From contig CAJTLX010000005.1 of assembly GCA_910577165.1 (NCBI GenBank), positions 15,268 through 79,267 of the forward strand: a DNA stretch of 64,000 nt, read 5' to 3'. Positions 14,363 through 23,986 of this stretch are shown here, in pieces. The notes below the pieces were generated by a model that did no database searches, had not been told where the DNA came from, and saw only the letters and a program-made list of their open reading frames with translations. Each line of letters starts with the position of its first letter. The first letter of the stretch is position 1. The stretch is from an uncultured Lachnospiraceae bacterium. GTDB lineage: Bacteria; Bacillota; Clostridia; Lachnospirales; Lachnospiraceae. The position numbers and the translations under genes were made by a program.

Positions 14363-17326
14363 ATGATGGGAAAAAAGATGCGAAAAAGAATGACAGCATT
14401 TCTGCTCTCAGGCGCAGTCCTTATTTCTCCGGTGACCACCGTACAAGCAAAAACGGACGTGCCACTTGATGACTACGAGGAAATTGTTGCAACCCATTCC
14501 ATCGATGCGTCGATTCTTAACTATCAAGAGTATATCGCGCAGTATAATGACGTGCATCCGGATGAATCCTATGTGATTGATGCTGCTGATTATGTTCGTT
14601 TTAGCGCGGGAGAAATTGGCGCGGATGGCAAAGATGTCGGGACAACACCGACGGTCTATGAAAATTACGAGGGGATGGAAGGAACCTCGGTGCGCATGGA
14701 GGATGAGGGGCTGATTGAGTACGAGGTCGATATCCGCACAGAGGGGTTTTATGAGCTTTCCCTTGACTATTATCCGGTGGAGGGCAATTCCGCAGATATC
14801 CAGAGGGCATTTTTTGTGGATGGAAAACTTCCGTACAGCCAGCTCGCGCTTGTAGAATTTCAGCGTGTGTGGAAAAACACGGTGGAAAGTACTTCAGTCA
14901 ATGAAGATGGCATTCTGGTGAAGAACTGGGTAAAGGATAACCAGGGCAACGATCTAAAACCTTCGATGGCGGAGGCACCGGAATGGATGGAAAATAGTTA
15001 TCTCTATGATGCGGATGGCTATATCACCGACCGTCTTGCCATTTATCTGACGGCGGGAAAGCATACCATCACGATTGTTTCAAGGCGCGAACCGATGATT
15101 CTGCGCCGTGTAATGCTCTCGAACACAGGAAAAGTAGCCTCCTACGCTGAGAAAAAAGCGCAGTGGGACGCATCGGGCGCGAAGGATGCATCGGCGGAAA
15201 CAATCCGCATCGAGGCGGAGAACGCAGTGAAAGCTTCCTCGCAGATGCTCTATCCAACTCAGGATCAGTCTTCCCCTGGCGTTTATCCTGCAAGCGCGAA
15301 AGCACTGCTAAACAATACTATCGGCGGCAATTCCTGGCGGCTTGTCAATCAGTGGATTGAATGGGAGTTTGATGTAGTGGAAAGCGGATACTACAATATT
15401 TCATTTCATGCAAGACAAAACTTTGTTAAAGGACTTTATGTTTCCAGAAAAATAATGATTGACGGAATAGTTCCTTTTGAGGAATTAAATGACTATGGAT
15501 TTACCTATGAGCAGACCTGGAGAATGGATACACTTTCCGATGAGAACGGCGAGGCATACAAGATCTATCTTGAGGCGGGACATCACACTTTGCGTATGCA
15601 GACCGTACTCGGTGAGTTCTCTACCATTATCAGCAAAGTTCAAGAGTGTGTGACTCAGCTAAATGCGACCTACCGCAAGATCATCCGCATTACGGGTGTT
15701 ACGCCGGATGCTTACCGCGACTATCAGATTGAGTCCTCGCTTCCGGAAGTAAAGGGTGAGATGGAAGGCGTGATGAACGAACTTTTGGAGGTGATCGAGG
15801 AACTGCGCGTTGTAACAGGGCGTTCAAGCGACAAGGAAACCGCTCTTATCACAATGAGCGATCAGCTTGAAGAACTGGTAAAAGATCCAGAGCGTTTTGT
15901 AAAAGTCATTTCCTCCTACAAAGTAAATGTCCGCGCGCTAGGTACCTGGGTGACTTCCGCGCTCGAACAGCCCTTGCAGTTAGATACCATCTATATCACG
16001 GCACCGGGAGCTAACACAAAGGTAAAGAACAATGGATTCTGGTCAAAGATCTTCTATGAGTTTACCAGACTCTACTATTCCTTTGTGATCGATTATAACC
16101 AGATCGGCAATGTGACCGAGGGCAATACGCGCTCCATCACTCTCTGGGTTGGTTCCGGGCGTGACCAGGCAAATGTAATTAAATCCCTAATAGATAAGAC
16201 CTTTACCAACCAGACCGGCATTAGCGTCAATGTAATGATTGTCGATATGGGTACACTTTTGCAGGCAACCTTGGCCGGGCAGGGTCCGGATGTTGCAATC
16301 CAAGTCGGCAACGACCTGCCAATGAATTACGGGCTTCGAAATGCGGTGGCAGATCTGAGCCAGTTTGACGATCTTTCTGAGGTGACTTCCCGCTTTAATG
16401 CGAGCGCGATGGAGGCATTCCAGTTTAACGGTGCGACCTACGGTCTTCCGGAGACACAGACCTTCCCGATGATGTTCTACCGCAAGGATATCTTAAAGGA
16501 ATTGAACCTTGAAGTTCCAACGACTTGGGATGAGGTCAAGGTGGTAATGACAGTTCTTAGCAAGAACCAGATGGAGATTGGTATGCTTCCTGGCGAAAAC
16601 ATTTTCGCGATGATTCTTTATCAGAATGGCGGCAACTACTACAATGAGGATGCATCCCGCTCCGCACTCGATTCGGACGCAGCGATCAATGCCTTTAAAG
16701 AATACTGTGAATTCTATACGGATTACAAGCTTGACCAGGCGACAGTGGTTGATGAGCGTTTCCGCCTCGGCGAGTGCCCGATCATTATCTCGGATTATAC
16801 ACTCTACAATAATCTTCAGGTATCCGCACCGGATATCAAGGGACTCTGGGGGATGGCTCCAGTTCCGGGAGTAAAGCACGAGGACGGCACGGTCGATAAT
16901 ACTGTCGGCAGTACTGGCGCGGCCTGCATTATGATGGAGGACAATGCGGATACTGCCGCTTCCTGGGAGTTTCTAAAATGGTGGACTTCGGCGCAGACAC
17001 AGATTGACTACGGTCGCGAGATGGAGTCCCTGATGGGTTCTGCGGCGCGTATTGCCACGGCAAATCTTGAGGCGTTCGAGGCACTTCCTTGGCCGAATAC
17101 GGAGAGGGAAGCACTGATGAGCCAGTTTTCACAGGTAAGGGGAATCCCGCAGGTTCCGGGCGGATATTTCTCCTGGCGCAATGTCAACAACGCGTTCTAC
17201 CGTGTAACTACGAAGACGGACTCCGTGTCGCCGAGAGAGGAATTGATGGATAAAGTTCTCCTGATCAATTCTGAGATTGATTATAAGCGCAAAGAATTTA
17301 ATCTGCCGCTCTACGAAGAAAAATAG
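14363..17326 (+). CDS. Large extracellular solute-binding protein with N-terminal carbohydrate-binding-like modules
   Basis: A 987-residue exported protein. The signal peptide (TAFLLSGAVLISPVTTVQA) lacks a lipobox Cys, unlike usual Gram-positive binding proteins. Two beta-sandwich-like modules follow (about 60-260 and 270-420; the second starts with IRIEAENAVK, as in CBM-type folds), then a helical linker, and a family 1 solute-binding domain from about residue 592 (ITLWVGSGRDQANVIKSLID). ATG 14363 or 14366 follows GAAGGAGAG; the reading frame is open upstream to 13958, but that part overlaps the YesL-like gene. Permease genes follow at once. It probably captures mannan-derived oligosaccharides; how it stays at the cell is unclear. 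Confidence 0.85.
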   Translation: MMGKKMRKRMTAFLLSGAVLISPVTTVQAKTDVPLDDYEEIVATHSIDASILNYQEYIAQYNDVHPDESYVIDAADYVRFSAGEIGADGKDVGTTPTVYENYEGMEGTSVRMEDEGLIEYEVDIRTEGFYELSLDYYPVEGNSADIQRAFFVDGKLPYSQLALVEFQRVWKNTVESTSVNEDGILVKNWVKDNQGNDLKPSMAEAPEWMENSYLYDADGYITDRLAIYLTAGKHTITIVSRREPMILRRVMLSNTGKVASYAEKKAQWDASGAKDASAETIRIEAENAVKASSQMLYPTQDQSSPGVYPASAKALLNNTIGGNSWRLVNQWIEWEFDVVESGYYNISFHARQNFVKGLYVSRKIMIDGIVPFEELNDYGFTYEQTWRMDTLSDENGEAYKIYLEAGHHTLRMQTVLGEFSTIISKVQECVTQLNATYRKIIRITGVTPDAYRDYQIESSLPEVKGEMEGVMNELLEVIEELRVVTGRSSDKETALITMSDQLEELVKDPERFVKVISSYKVNVRALGTWVTSALEQPLQLDTIYITAPGANTKVKNNGFWSKIFYEFTRLYYSFVIDYNQIGNVTEGNTRSITLWVGSGRDQANVIKSLIDKTFTNQTGISVNVMIVDMGTLLQATLAGQGPDVAIQVGNDLPMNYGLRNAVADLSQFDDLSEVTSRFNASAMEAFQFNGATYGLPETQTFPMMFYRKDILKELNLEVPTTWDEVKVVMTVLSKNQMEIGMLPGENIFAMILYQNGGNYYNEDASRSALDSDAAINAFKEYCEFYTDYKLDQATVVDERFRLGECPIIISDYTLYNNLQVSAPDIKGLWGMAPVPGVKHEDGTVDNTVGSTGAACIMMEDNADTAASWEFLKWWTSAQTQIDYGREMESLMGSAARIATANLEAFEALPWPNTEREALMSQFSQVRGIPQVPGGYFSWRNVNNAFYRVTTKTDSVSPREELMDKVLLINSEIDYKRKEFNLPLYEEK

Positions 17327-17345
17327 AAAGGAGGAGGTTGATCCA

Positions 17346-18299
17346 ATGAGTAAGAATAATGCCAGTGCAGCAGTGCTTGATTCCAATATGGAAAAGGCAA
17401 AACAAGAGGGAAAGCTCATAAACCGCATAAAGAAAAGCAGAACCTCCTACCTAATGTTGGCACCGTACTTGATCTTATTTACATTTTTTACCATCGCACC
17501 GGTGCTGGTATCCATCGGGTTAAGTTTCACGTACTTCAATATGCTTGAAGCTCCGACCTTTGTGGGCTGGGCGAACTACGTCAAGCTTTTCTTAGATGAT
17601 GATATTTTCATGATCGCCCTGAAAAATACGTTGCTCTTCGCGGTAATTACAGGCCCGGTCAGCTATATTTTGTGTGTGCTTTTTGCTTGGATTATCAATG
17701 AATTTCGCGGAAAGATGCGTGCGTTCCTCACCCTGATTTTCTACGCTCCGTCCATCTGTGGGCAGGCATACTTAGTCTGGAACATTATCTTAAACCCGGG
17801 CAAAACCGGATGGTTAAACGGTATCTTAATTAAGATGGGCTTCCTTGACGAGCCAATCCTGTGGATGCAGACGGAGAAATATGTGCTTCCGGTGCTGATT
17901 GTCGTACAGTTATGGCTGTCACTTGGAACTGGTTTCCTCTCCTTTATCGCAGGACTTCAGACTGTGGATAAATCACTTTATGAGGCGGCTGCGGTGGATG
18001 GGGTAAAGAACCGCTGGCAGGAATTATGGTTTATCACTCTGCCATCGATGAAGCCGCAGTTAATGTTCGGTGCGGTGATGCAGATCACACAGTCATTTGC
18101 GGTGGCGGATATCTCCATACAGCTCGCCGGAAACCCGTCCGTCAACTATGCCGGGGCGACTGTTGTGACCCACCTTCTTGACTATAGTTCCACGCGCTAT
18201 GAGATGGGTTACGCTTCGGCTATCGCAACCGTTTTGTTCCTTCTTATGGTGGGGACGAACAAGTTCGTACAAAAAGTATTAGGAAGGGTGGGAGAGTAA
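17346..18299 (+). CDS. Sugar ABC transporter permease (MalF/LplB type), first pair
   Basis: A 317-residue inner-membrane permease with six predicted helices. The binding-protein-dependent transport motif around EAAAVDGVKNRWQELWFITL (EAA loop) is present at about residue 220, where the ATPase docks. The ATG at 17346 follows an AAAGGAGGAGG site. It sits between the large binding protein and the partner permease, whose TTG start directly follows this gene's stop codon. The substrate is inferred from the mannanase locus, not visible in the permease itself. No ATPase gene lies nearby. Confidence 0.92.
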   Translation: MSKNNASAAVLDSNMEKAKQEGKLINRIKKSRTSYLMLAPYLILFTFFTIAPVLVSIGLSFTYFNMLEAPTFVGWANYVKLFLDDDIFMIALKNTLLFAVITGPVSYILCVLFAWIINEFRGKMRAFLTLIFYAPSICGQAYLVWNIILNPGKTGWLNGILIKMGFLDEPILWMQTEKYVLPVLIVVQLWLSLGTGFLSFIAGLQTVDKSLYEAAAVDGVKNRWQELWFITLPSMKPQLMFGAVMQITQSFAVADISIQLAGNPSVNYAGATVVTHLLDYSSTRYEMGYASAIATVLFLLMVGTNKFVQKVLGRVGE

Positions 18300-19193
18300 T
18301 TGGCAGACAAAGCTGGATATAAGAAACCGAAAAAAGTAAATTATAAAAAGCAGAAGCAGTTAAACCGCTCCAAAGCCGGAAACGGATTGCTCTTCGTCCT
18401 GATGTTTATCTGCGGCGTATTTATGGCATTGCCTCTTGTAATGATTATCAATAACGCACTAAAGCCGCTCGATGAGATTTTCCAGTATCCGCCGCGCATT
18501 TTTGTAAAAAATCCGACGATGGAGAATTTTACTGACCTCTTTGTTTTGATGAATGATTCATGGGTGCCGTTTTCCAGATACATATTAAACACCTTAATCA
18601 TTACTGTTTCCGGCACAGTAGGTCATGTCATCGTGGCATCCTTTGCAGCGTATCCGCTTGCAAAGCACAATTTTCCGGGCAAGAAGATTATTTTTGGTCT
18701 GGTTGTCCTCTCCATGATGTTCTCCTACAATGTAACACAGATCCCGAACTATATGATTATTACTTGGCTTGGGATGAACAATACTTACTTGGCATTAATC
18801 TTACCGGCATGGCAGTACGGTATGGGACTCTATTTGATGAAACAGTTTATGGAGCAGATCCCGAATTCACTTCTTGAGTCGGCAAGACTTGACGGTGCTT
18901 CCGAGATCCGCACCTTCTGGACAATGGTTATGCCGAACGTAAAACCAGCATGGCTGACACTTGCAATTTTCCAGTTCCAGCAGATGTGGGCGCAGACCGG
19001 AAATCAGTTCCTTAGAAGCGAGCAGTTAAAGCCGTTACAGTACGCATTGCAGCAGATTACCGCAGGCGGTACGGCGAGAGCTGGCGCGGCGGCGGCGGTA
19101 TCCTTTATTATCGCTGCCATCCCGATCATCTTCTTCTTAATCTGCCAGAGCAATGTCATTGAGACCATGACCACATCCGGTATGAAAGACTAA
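18300..19193 (+). CDS. Carbohydrate ABC transporter permease (MalG type), first pair
   Basis: A 297-residue partner permease with six helices. The EAA loop reads ESARLDGASEIRTFWTMVMP near residue 195. It starts with TTG at 18300 immediately after the stop of the previous gene, with a GGTGGGAGAG site inside that gene, so translation is probably coupled. A lysine-rich N-terminal tail of about 25 residues precedes TM1. It would form a heterodimer with the 17346-18299 product for oligosaccharide import. Confidence 0.92.
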   Translation: MADKAGYKKPKKVNYKKQKQLNRSKAGNGLLFVLMFICGVFMALPLVMIINNALKPLDEIFQYPPRIFVKNPTMENFTDLFVLMNDSWVPFSRYILNTLIITVSGTVGHVIVASFAAYPLAKHNFPGKKIIFGLVVLSMMFSYNVTQIPNYMIITWLGMNNTYLALILPAWQYGMGLYLMKQFMEQIPNSLLESARLDGASEIRTFWTMVMPNVKPAWLTLAIFQFQQMWAQTGNQFLRSEQLKPLQYALQQITAGGTARAGAAAAVSFIIAAIPIIFFLICQSNVIETMTTSGMKD

Positions 19194-19208
19194 AAAGGAG
19201 GGGAAAAG

Positions 19209-20702
19209 ATGAAAAAATTAAAACTTTGGAAAAAAATTGTCATCACAGCCCTCTCCGTATTTATGCTCACAGAGCCTGCGATGGCAAAGGCCGACACTAT
19301 TGTGCCTTACGATTCCTACAATTATGACTACTGGGAGGATATTGTATTTACCCCAGCAGCCTATATTCCGGAAAACAGTGTTTCCGGAACGACGCTTGGC
19401 GTGGGGAGTTTTTTAAACCCGCAGGATCTTTGTGTGTCGCCAAGCGGAGAAGTTTATATTGCGGATACGGGCAACAACCGTATCGTGGTGGTGGATAATT
19501 CCTTAACAAAGATGGTGCATATTATCGATTCGTTTGAGCGCGACGGACAGACGGATACCTTTAAATCGCCATATGGTGTCTGTGTTTCGCAGAACGGGCA
19601 GATCTATATTGCGGACTCGGAGAATCGCAGAATTGTAGTGCTTGAGGCGGATGATCTCTCGTTTGTCAAGATTATCGACAATCCAACTTCCGATGTCTTG
19701 GAAGAGGATTTTGTCTTTACTCCATTGAAAGTGACAGTGGATTATGCGGATCGCGTATACTGTATCGCAAGGCGTATGTTCCAGGGAATTATGGTATTTG
19801 AGGGCGAGGGCGATTTCACCGGATTTTTTGGCACGGTAAAAGTAAATATCACACCGTGGGAGAAACTTTGGAGAAAACTTTCCACAAAGGAGCAGAGGGC
19901 AAAGCAACAGCTCTTTATCCCAACCGAGTTTACCGGTATTGATATTGATACTGACGGTTTTGTGTATGCATCAAACTTTGACTCAAAGGGGGAACAGGCG
20001 GTCAGACGCTTAAATCCAAAGGGCGAGGATGTTATCCGAAAGGGTGAGAACGCGAATGTTGGCGGCGACCTGATTACGGTTGGAACTTCTGACTACAGCG
20101 GCGTATCAACGATCGTGGATGTGGTTTACCGCGACAAGGGAATATATTCTCTTCTTGACTCAAAAAGAGGGCGTATTTTTACTTACGATCACGAGGGCAA
20201 TCTCCTCTACATCTTCGGTGGACTTGGCACCCAGGCGGGAACCTTTACGACTCCAGTGGCAGTCGAGGCGATCGGCGACAAGATTATCGTGCTTGACTCC
20301 TACCGCAAAGAGATGTTAGTTTTCACGGAGACACAGTATGGCGATCTGATTAACCGGGCAGTGGGACTGCGCTATGACGGCGATGAGACACTTGCGGTTG
20401 ATCTGTGGAAGCAGGTGCTGATGCTCGACGAGAACAATGAGCTTGCCAATGTCGGGATCGGCAAGGCGTACCTCACGGCCGGCGACAATGAGCAGGCGAT
20501 GAAATATCTGCGCATCGGCATGAGCCGCCAGTATTATTCAGTTGCTTACCGCAGATACCGCAATGATTTTCTAAAGAAATACCTCGGTGTTATCCTAAGC
20601 GTAGCAATTCTTGGCGTTGCCCTGATTGTCTTTTTCATAAAATGGAGAAAGAAGAAGAAGGGAATCTATGTGGATGATGAAGGGGGTGCGTTTGACGTAT
20701 GA
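19209..20702 (+). CDS. Membrane-anchored NHL-repeat protein with TPR-like segment
   Basis: A 497-residue exported protein. The signal peptide is at about 1-27. NHL/beta-propeller repeats follow (about 60-360), for instance NPQDLCVSPSGEVYIADTGN and SPYGVCVSQNGQIYIADSEN. A TPR-like helical pair lies around 375-450 (VDLWKQVLMLDENNELANVG), and one C-terminal transmembrane helix (about 458-478) is followed by a basic tail. The topology is an extracellular propeller tethered to the membrane. The last codons overlap the Yip1-family start by four bases (ATGA). Propellers of this kind often bind ligands or proteins; a role in handling oligosaccharide at the permeases is inferred only. Confidence 0.82.
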   Translation: MKKLKLWKKIVITALSVFMLTEPAMAKADTIVPYDSYNYDYWEDIVFTPAAYIPENSVSGTTLGVGSFLNPQDLCVSPSGEVYIADTGNNRIVVVDNSLTKMVHIIDSFERDGQTDTFKSPYGVCVSQNGQIYIADSENRRIVVLEADDLSFVKIIDNPTSDVLEEDFVFTPLKVTVDYADRVYCIARRMFQGIMVFEGEGDFTGFFGTVKVNITPWEKLWRKLSTKEQRAKQQLFIPTEFTGIDIDTDGFVYASNFDSKGEQAVRRLNPKGEDVIRKGENANVGGDLITVGTSDYSGVSTIVDVVYRDKGIYSLLDSKRGRIFTYDHEGNLLYIFGGLGTQAGTFTTPVAVEAIGDKIIVLDSYRKEMLVFTETQYGDLINRAVGLRYDGDETLAVDLWKQVLMLDENNELANVGIGKAYLTAGDNEQAMKYLRIGMSRQYYSVAYRRYRNDFLKKYLGVILSVAILGVALIVFFIKWRKKKKGIYVDDEGGAFDV

Positions 20703-21331
20703 GAGAGAATTTTTCCGTGGCAAAAATTAAATATTTATTTTATACCCTGACGCATCCGATGGACGGTTTTTATGAGATCCGCCACCGGGGACGGGGGAGC
20801 GTGCCGATTGCAGTTATCTCTGTTATCCTGTTCAGCTTCGTGTTTTCGATCAACAAGATCACGGCGAGTTTTATTGTGAATGACACCAACCCACGCACGG
20901 TGGACAGTCTGGATAATTTGAGCGGCGTGCTGCTTTTGTACTTGTTGTTTTGCGTTGGCAACTGGTCAATCACCTGCCTGCTTAACGGCGAGGGAAGATT
21001 AAAGGATATCGCTACCGTGCTTGGCTACTCATTAGTGCCAATCACATTAAGCTATGTGATTGCGACGATCGTCTCCCAGGTAATCGCACAGAATGAGGAG
21101 GGCTTTTACAGCATTATCATTACGATCGGCACTTTATGGACCGTGCTTTTGGCACTCTCCGGAATTATGATCGTGCATAATTACAGTCTGGCAAAGACTT
21201 TGCTGACCCTGATTTTAACTGTGGTTTCTATGCTGATTATCGTTTTCGTTGTGATGTTGCTCTCGGATCTGGTAAGTCAAGTATATGGCTTTATCTACAG
21301 TATTTACACGGAACTTTTGTTTAGAAGTTAG
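20699..21331 (+). CDS. Yip1-family integral membrane protein
   Basis: A 210-residue protein with about five transmembrane segments. It begins with a short basic cytoplasmic region (FYTLTHPMDGFYEIRHRGRG), typical of bacterial Yip1-domain proteins, followed by hydrophobic stretches such as VPIAVISVILFSFVFSI and LLLYLLFCVGNWSITCLL. It overlaps the NHL-protein gene by four bases and is 12 bases from the DUF5696 gene, so the three are translated together. The function is unknown; tight coupling suggests the three proteins form one membrane assembly. Confidence 0.8.
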   Translation: MRENFSVAKIKYLFYTLTHPMDGFYEIRHRGRGSVPIAVISVILFSFVFSINKITASFIVNDTNPRTVDSLDNLSGVLLLYLLFCVGNWSITCLLNGEGRLKDIATVLGYSLVPITLSYVIATIVSQVIAQNEEGFYSIIITIGTLWTVLLALSGIMIVHNYSLAKTLLTLILTVVSMLIIVFVVMLLSDLVSQVYGFIYSIYTELLFRS

Positions 21332-21343
21332 GAGGATGCGGCA

Positions 21344-23986
21344 ATGAAGAAAAAAATGAGTACAATCAAGAAAATCATTCTCTCTGTCGTATCGATCATC
21401 GTTTTAATCGTAGCAATTTATCTGATTTATACTACAGTACATTACAAGATGTTTTCCGATTACAAGGATTATCTTGCAGATAATGAAGCCTACGAGGAGG
21501 GCGCGGCGTTTGCCGCAAAAAGCGACGCTTCCCCGAATGTTTCCGGGATGCAGCTCGCGGCAGAAAATGATTTCCTAAAGCTTTACATCGATACAAAGAC
21601 GGCCGAGACCGCTGTGTATGATAAGCGCACGGGTGCGATTACATACTCGAACCCTGAGGGCGGTGCAGATGATCCAATCGCTGGAAAGACGCATAAATCA
21701 TATTTGCAGTCGCAGTTAATTGTGGATTTTTACAATGCGGCGCGCAATAGTTCAACCTACAATTCCTATGATTACAGCACCTCGATCGGTCAGTTTGAAG
21801 TGCAGAGCATTTCAAATGGTGTTCGTGTACTTTACACCATCGGCGATATGAGCAGCCCAACTGGCATTGTGCCGGAGTATATCGAGGCGGAGCGTCTGGA
21901 AAGTTACTTGGCGAAGATAAGCGAAAAGAACGCGAAGTATGTAAGACAACGCTATTCGGAATGGTCGGAAAAAGAAGGCTGGATGATTATTATTGAGGGG
22001 GCAAAGGGTGCTGCTTCACAGATGCGAAGGATGAATGAATATCTGGCGGAGGCGGGATATACGGAGGAGGATTATAATGCGGATATGCTTGCTTCCGGCG
22101 TGGAGGGCGTGCTGCCAACCTATTTTGTTATTCCGCTTGAGTACACCTTGGAGGCGGATGGTTTAAGAGTGCGTGTTCCGGTCAGCCACATTGAGGAGAA
22201 CGGTGACGGCAAAGTTTATCGCATTCAGCTTCTTCGCTATTTCGGCGCGTCGGCTATGGCAGATGAGGACGGCGGCTATATGCTTGTCCCTAACGGCGCA
22301 GGTTCCATTATCAAATTTAATAATGGAAAAACCGATGCATCCGCATATAGCCAGTATGTGTACAATATCGATCCGGTGGCGGCGGAATATCTGGTAAGAG
22401 AGAATCTGGAACAGGTGCGGATGCCATTTTTTGGAATGTATTACAAAAATACGGATACCGGGCTTTTTACCGTAATTGAGAAGGGTGACAGCCATGCGAT
22501 GATCAACGCGAGCGTAGCTGGTTCACTGAATTCCTACAACTATGCATACCCGACCTTTGTTGTGCGAGGTTCCGATTCCCTAGCGATGTTTGGCACGGGC
22601 GGAAATGCCTCGGATCTTCCGATTGTGGAGCCGGAACTTTATAATACGGATATTATTGTGCGCTACAGTTTTCTGGAAAAAGGAAAATCAGATTATTCTG
22701 GTATGGCAAATTACTACCGCGAGAAGTTAATTGCAAACGGCACATTAAAACCGCTTGCAAAAGCTTCGGATATTCCATTCTATATGGATTTGATCGGCGG
22801 CGTAAAAGTCGATGCAAATATTTTGGGCGTTTCCTACCTGGATGTTCACCCAATGACCACTTATAAAGAGGCGGAGGAGATTATTGATGATCTGGCTGCC
22901 GGAGGAGTGAATCGCCTGGTATTAAATTATCAGGGATGGTTTAACGAGGGTTACTATCATGACGCGGCAAGCAAGATCAAGCTGGTAAAGGAACTTGGCA
23001 GCAAAAAAGAGCTTGAGAAACTGACAGATAAAGTGGAGGCGGCGGGCGGAAAACTCTACGGCGATGTCGCGTTCCAGAAAGTTTCCTTTATTGCAGATAA
23101 TTATAATTATACAAGAGAATCTGCACGCTACTACGGCGCGGGCTACACGCTTTCCTTTGGGCAGGTCAGTCCGGTTACATTGCGCCAGACTCATTCTTTA
23201 GGGTATTCAGAAACCATATACGATGTAATCTCGCCGAAATTTTTGGTTCGCTACGTGGATAAATTTGCAAAAAAGATTGGCAAGTATGATATCTCTGGTA
23301 TATCACTTCGGGACTTAGGCGATCTTCTTACCTCCGACAAAAAGCGCACGGAAATTATTTTGCGCGAGGAGGCAAAAGAAATTGTAAAGGGACAGTTTGA
23401 GAAACTTGAGAATACGGGAAAAGATTTGATGGTCAGCGGCGGCAATGCCTACACCTGGGCCTACAGCGATGACCTAATCAATATTCCGGTTTCCGGCAAC
23501 CGCTATCTTATCATTGATGAGGATGTGCCGTTCTATCAGATGTTGGTACATGGCTGCATCGACTATACAGGAAAAGCAATCAATCTGGATGATTCCTTTG
23601 ATCAGAAAGACAGTGTCCTGACGATGATTGAGTACGGTTCTGCCCCACATTTTACCTTTACGGGCAAGCAGTCAAGTGATATGAAGTACACGGGTCTTAA
23701 CAGTCTCTACAGCACAACCTACAAGAATCAGACGAATGTGGAGGAAAACAGTACCGTATTTTCCTGGGATACTCTGGCAAAGAGCGTGTACAGTGAAGTT
23801 AATAGCGTGTTAAGGAATGTGACGGACGCGACAATCACAAAGCATGAAATTCTTGATTCTGGCGTGGTAAAAGTGACCTACAGCAACGGTGTTATGATCT
23901 ATATTAACAAGCAGACAGTGGCGGCGGATGCCGAGGGCAGTCAGCTTGCAGCAAAATCCTATGAAGTAAGGGGGGCAGGCAGATGA
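21344..23986 (+). CDS. DUF5696 protein, membrane-anchored, TIM-barrel-like C-terminal half
   Basis: An 880-residue protein with one N-terminal transmembrane anchor (about 9-32) and the rest outside the cell. The N-terminal half (about 60-480) looks like a large beta-sandwich domain. The C-terminal half has alternating strand/helix segments ending in acidic or aromatic residues (NRLVLNYQGW, GGKLYGDVAF, DISGISLRDLGDLL, RYLIIDEDVPFYQMLVHG), which resembles glycoside hydrolase (beta/alpha)8 barrels. It overlaps the next permease gene by four bases. Membership of DUF5696 is from recall of the family's usual neighbours (Yip1, NHL, ABC permeases). Enzymatic activity is a hypothesis. Confidence 0.75.
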   Translation: MKKKMSTIKKIILSVVSIIVLIVAIYLIYTTVHYKMFSDYKDYLADNEAYEEGAAFAAKSDASPNVSGMQLAAENDFLKLYIDTKTAETAVYDKRTGAITYSNPEGGADDPIAGKTHKSYLQSQLIVDFYNAARNSSTYNSYDYSTSIGQFEVQSISNGVRVLYTIGDMSSPTGIVPEYIEAERLESYLAKISEKNAKYVRQRYSEWSEKEGWMIIIEGAKGAASQMRRMNEYLAEAGYTEEDYNADMLASGVEGVLPTYFVIPLEYTLEADGLRVRVPVSHIEENGDGKVYRIQLLRYFGASAMADEDGGYMLVPNGAGSIIKFNNGKTDASAYSQYVYNIDPVAAEYLVRENLEQVRMPFFGMYYKNTDTGLFTVIEKGDSHAMINASVAGSLNSYNYAYPTFVVRGSDSLAMFGTGGNASDLPIVEPELYNTDIIVRYSFLEKGKSDYSGMANYYREKLIANGTLKPLAKASDIPFYMDLIGGVKVDANILGVSYLDVHPMTTYKEAEEIIDDLAAGGVNRLVLNYQGWFNEGYYHDAASKIKLVKELGSKKELEKLTDKVEAAGGKLYGDVAFQKVSFIADNYNYTRESARYYGAGYTLSFGQVSPVTLRQTHSLGYSETIYDVISPKFLVRYVDKFAKKIGKYDISGISLRDLGDLLTSDKKRTEIILREEAKEIVKGQFEKLENTGKDLMVSGGNAYTWAYSDDLINIPVSGNRYLIIDEDVPFYQMLVHGCIDYTGKAINLDDSFDQKDSVLTMIEYGSAPHFTFTGKQSSDMKYTGLNSLYSTTYKNQTNVEENSTVFSWDTLAKSVYSEVNSVLRNVTDATITKHEILDSGVVKVTYSNGVMIYINKQTVAADAEGSQLAAKSYEVRGAGR

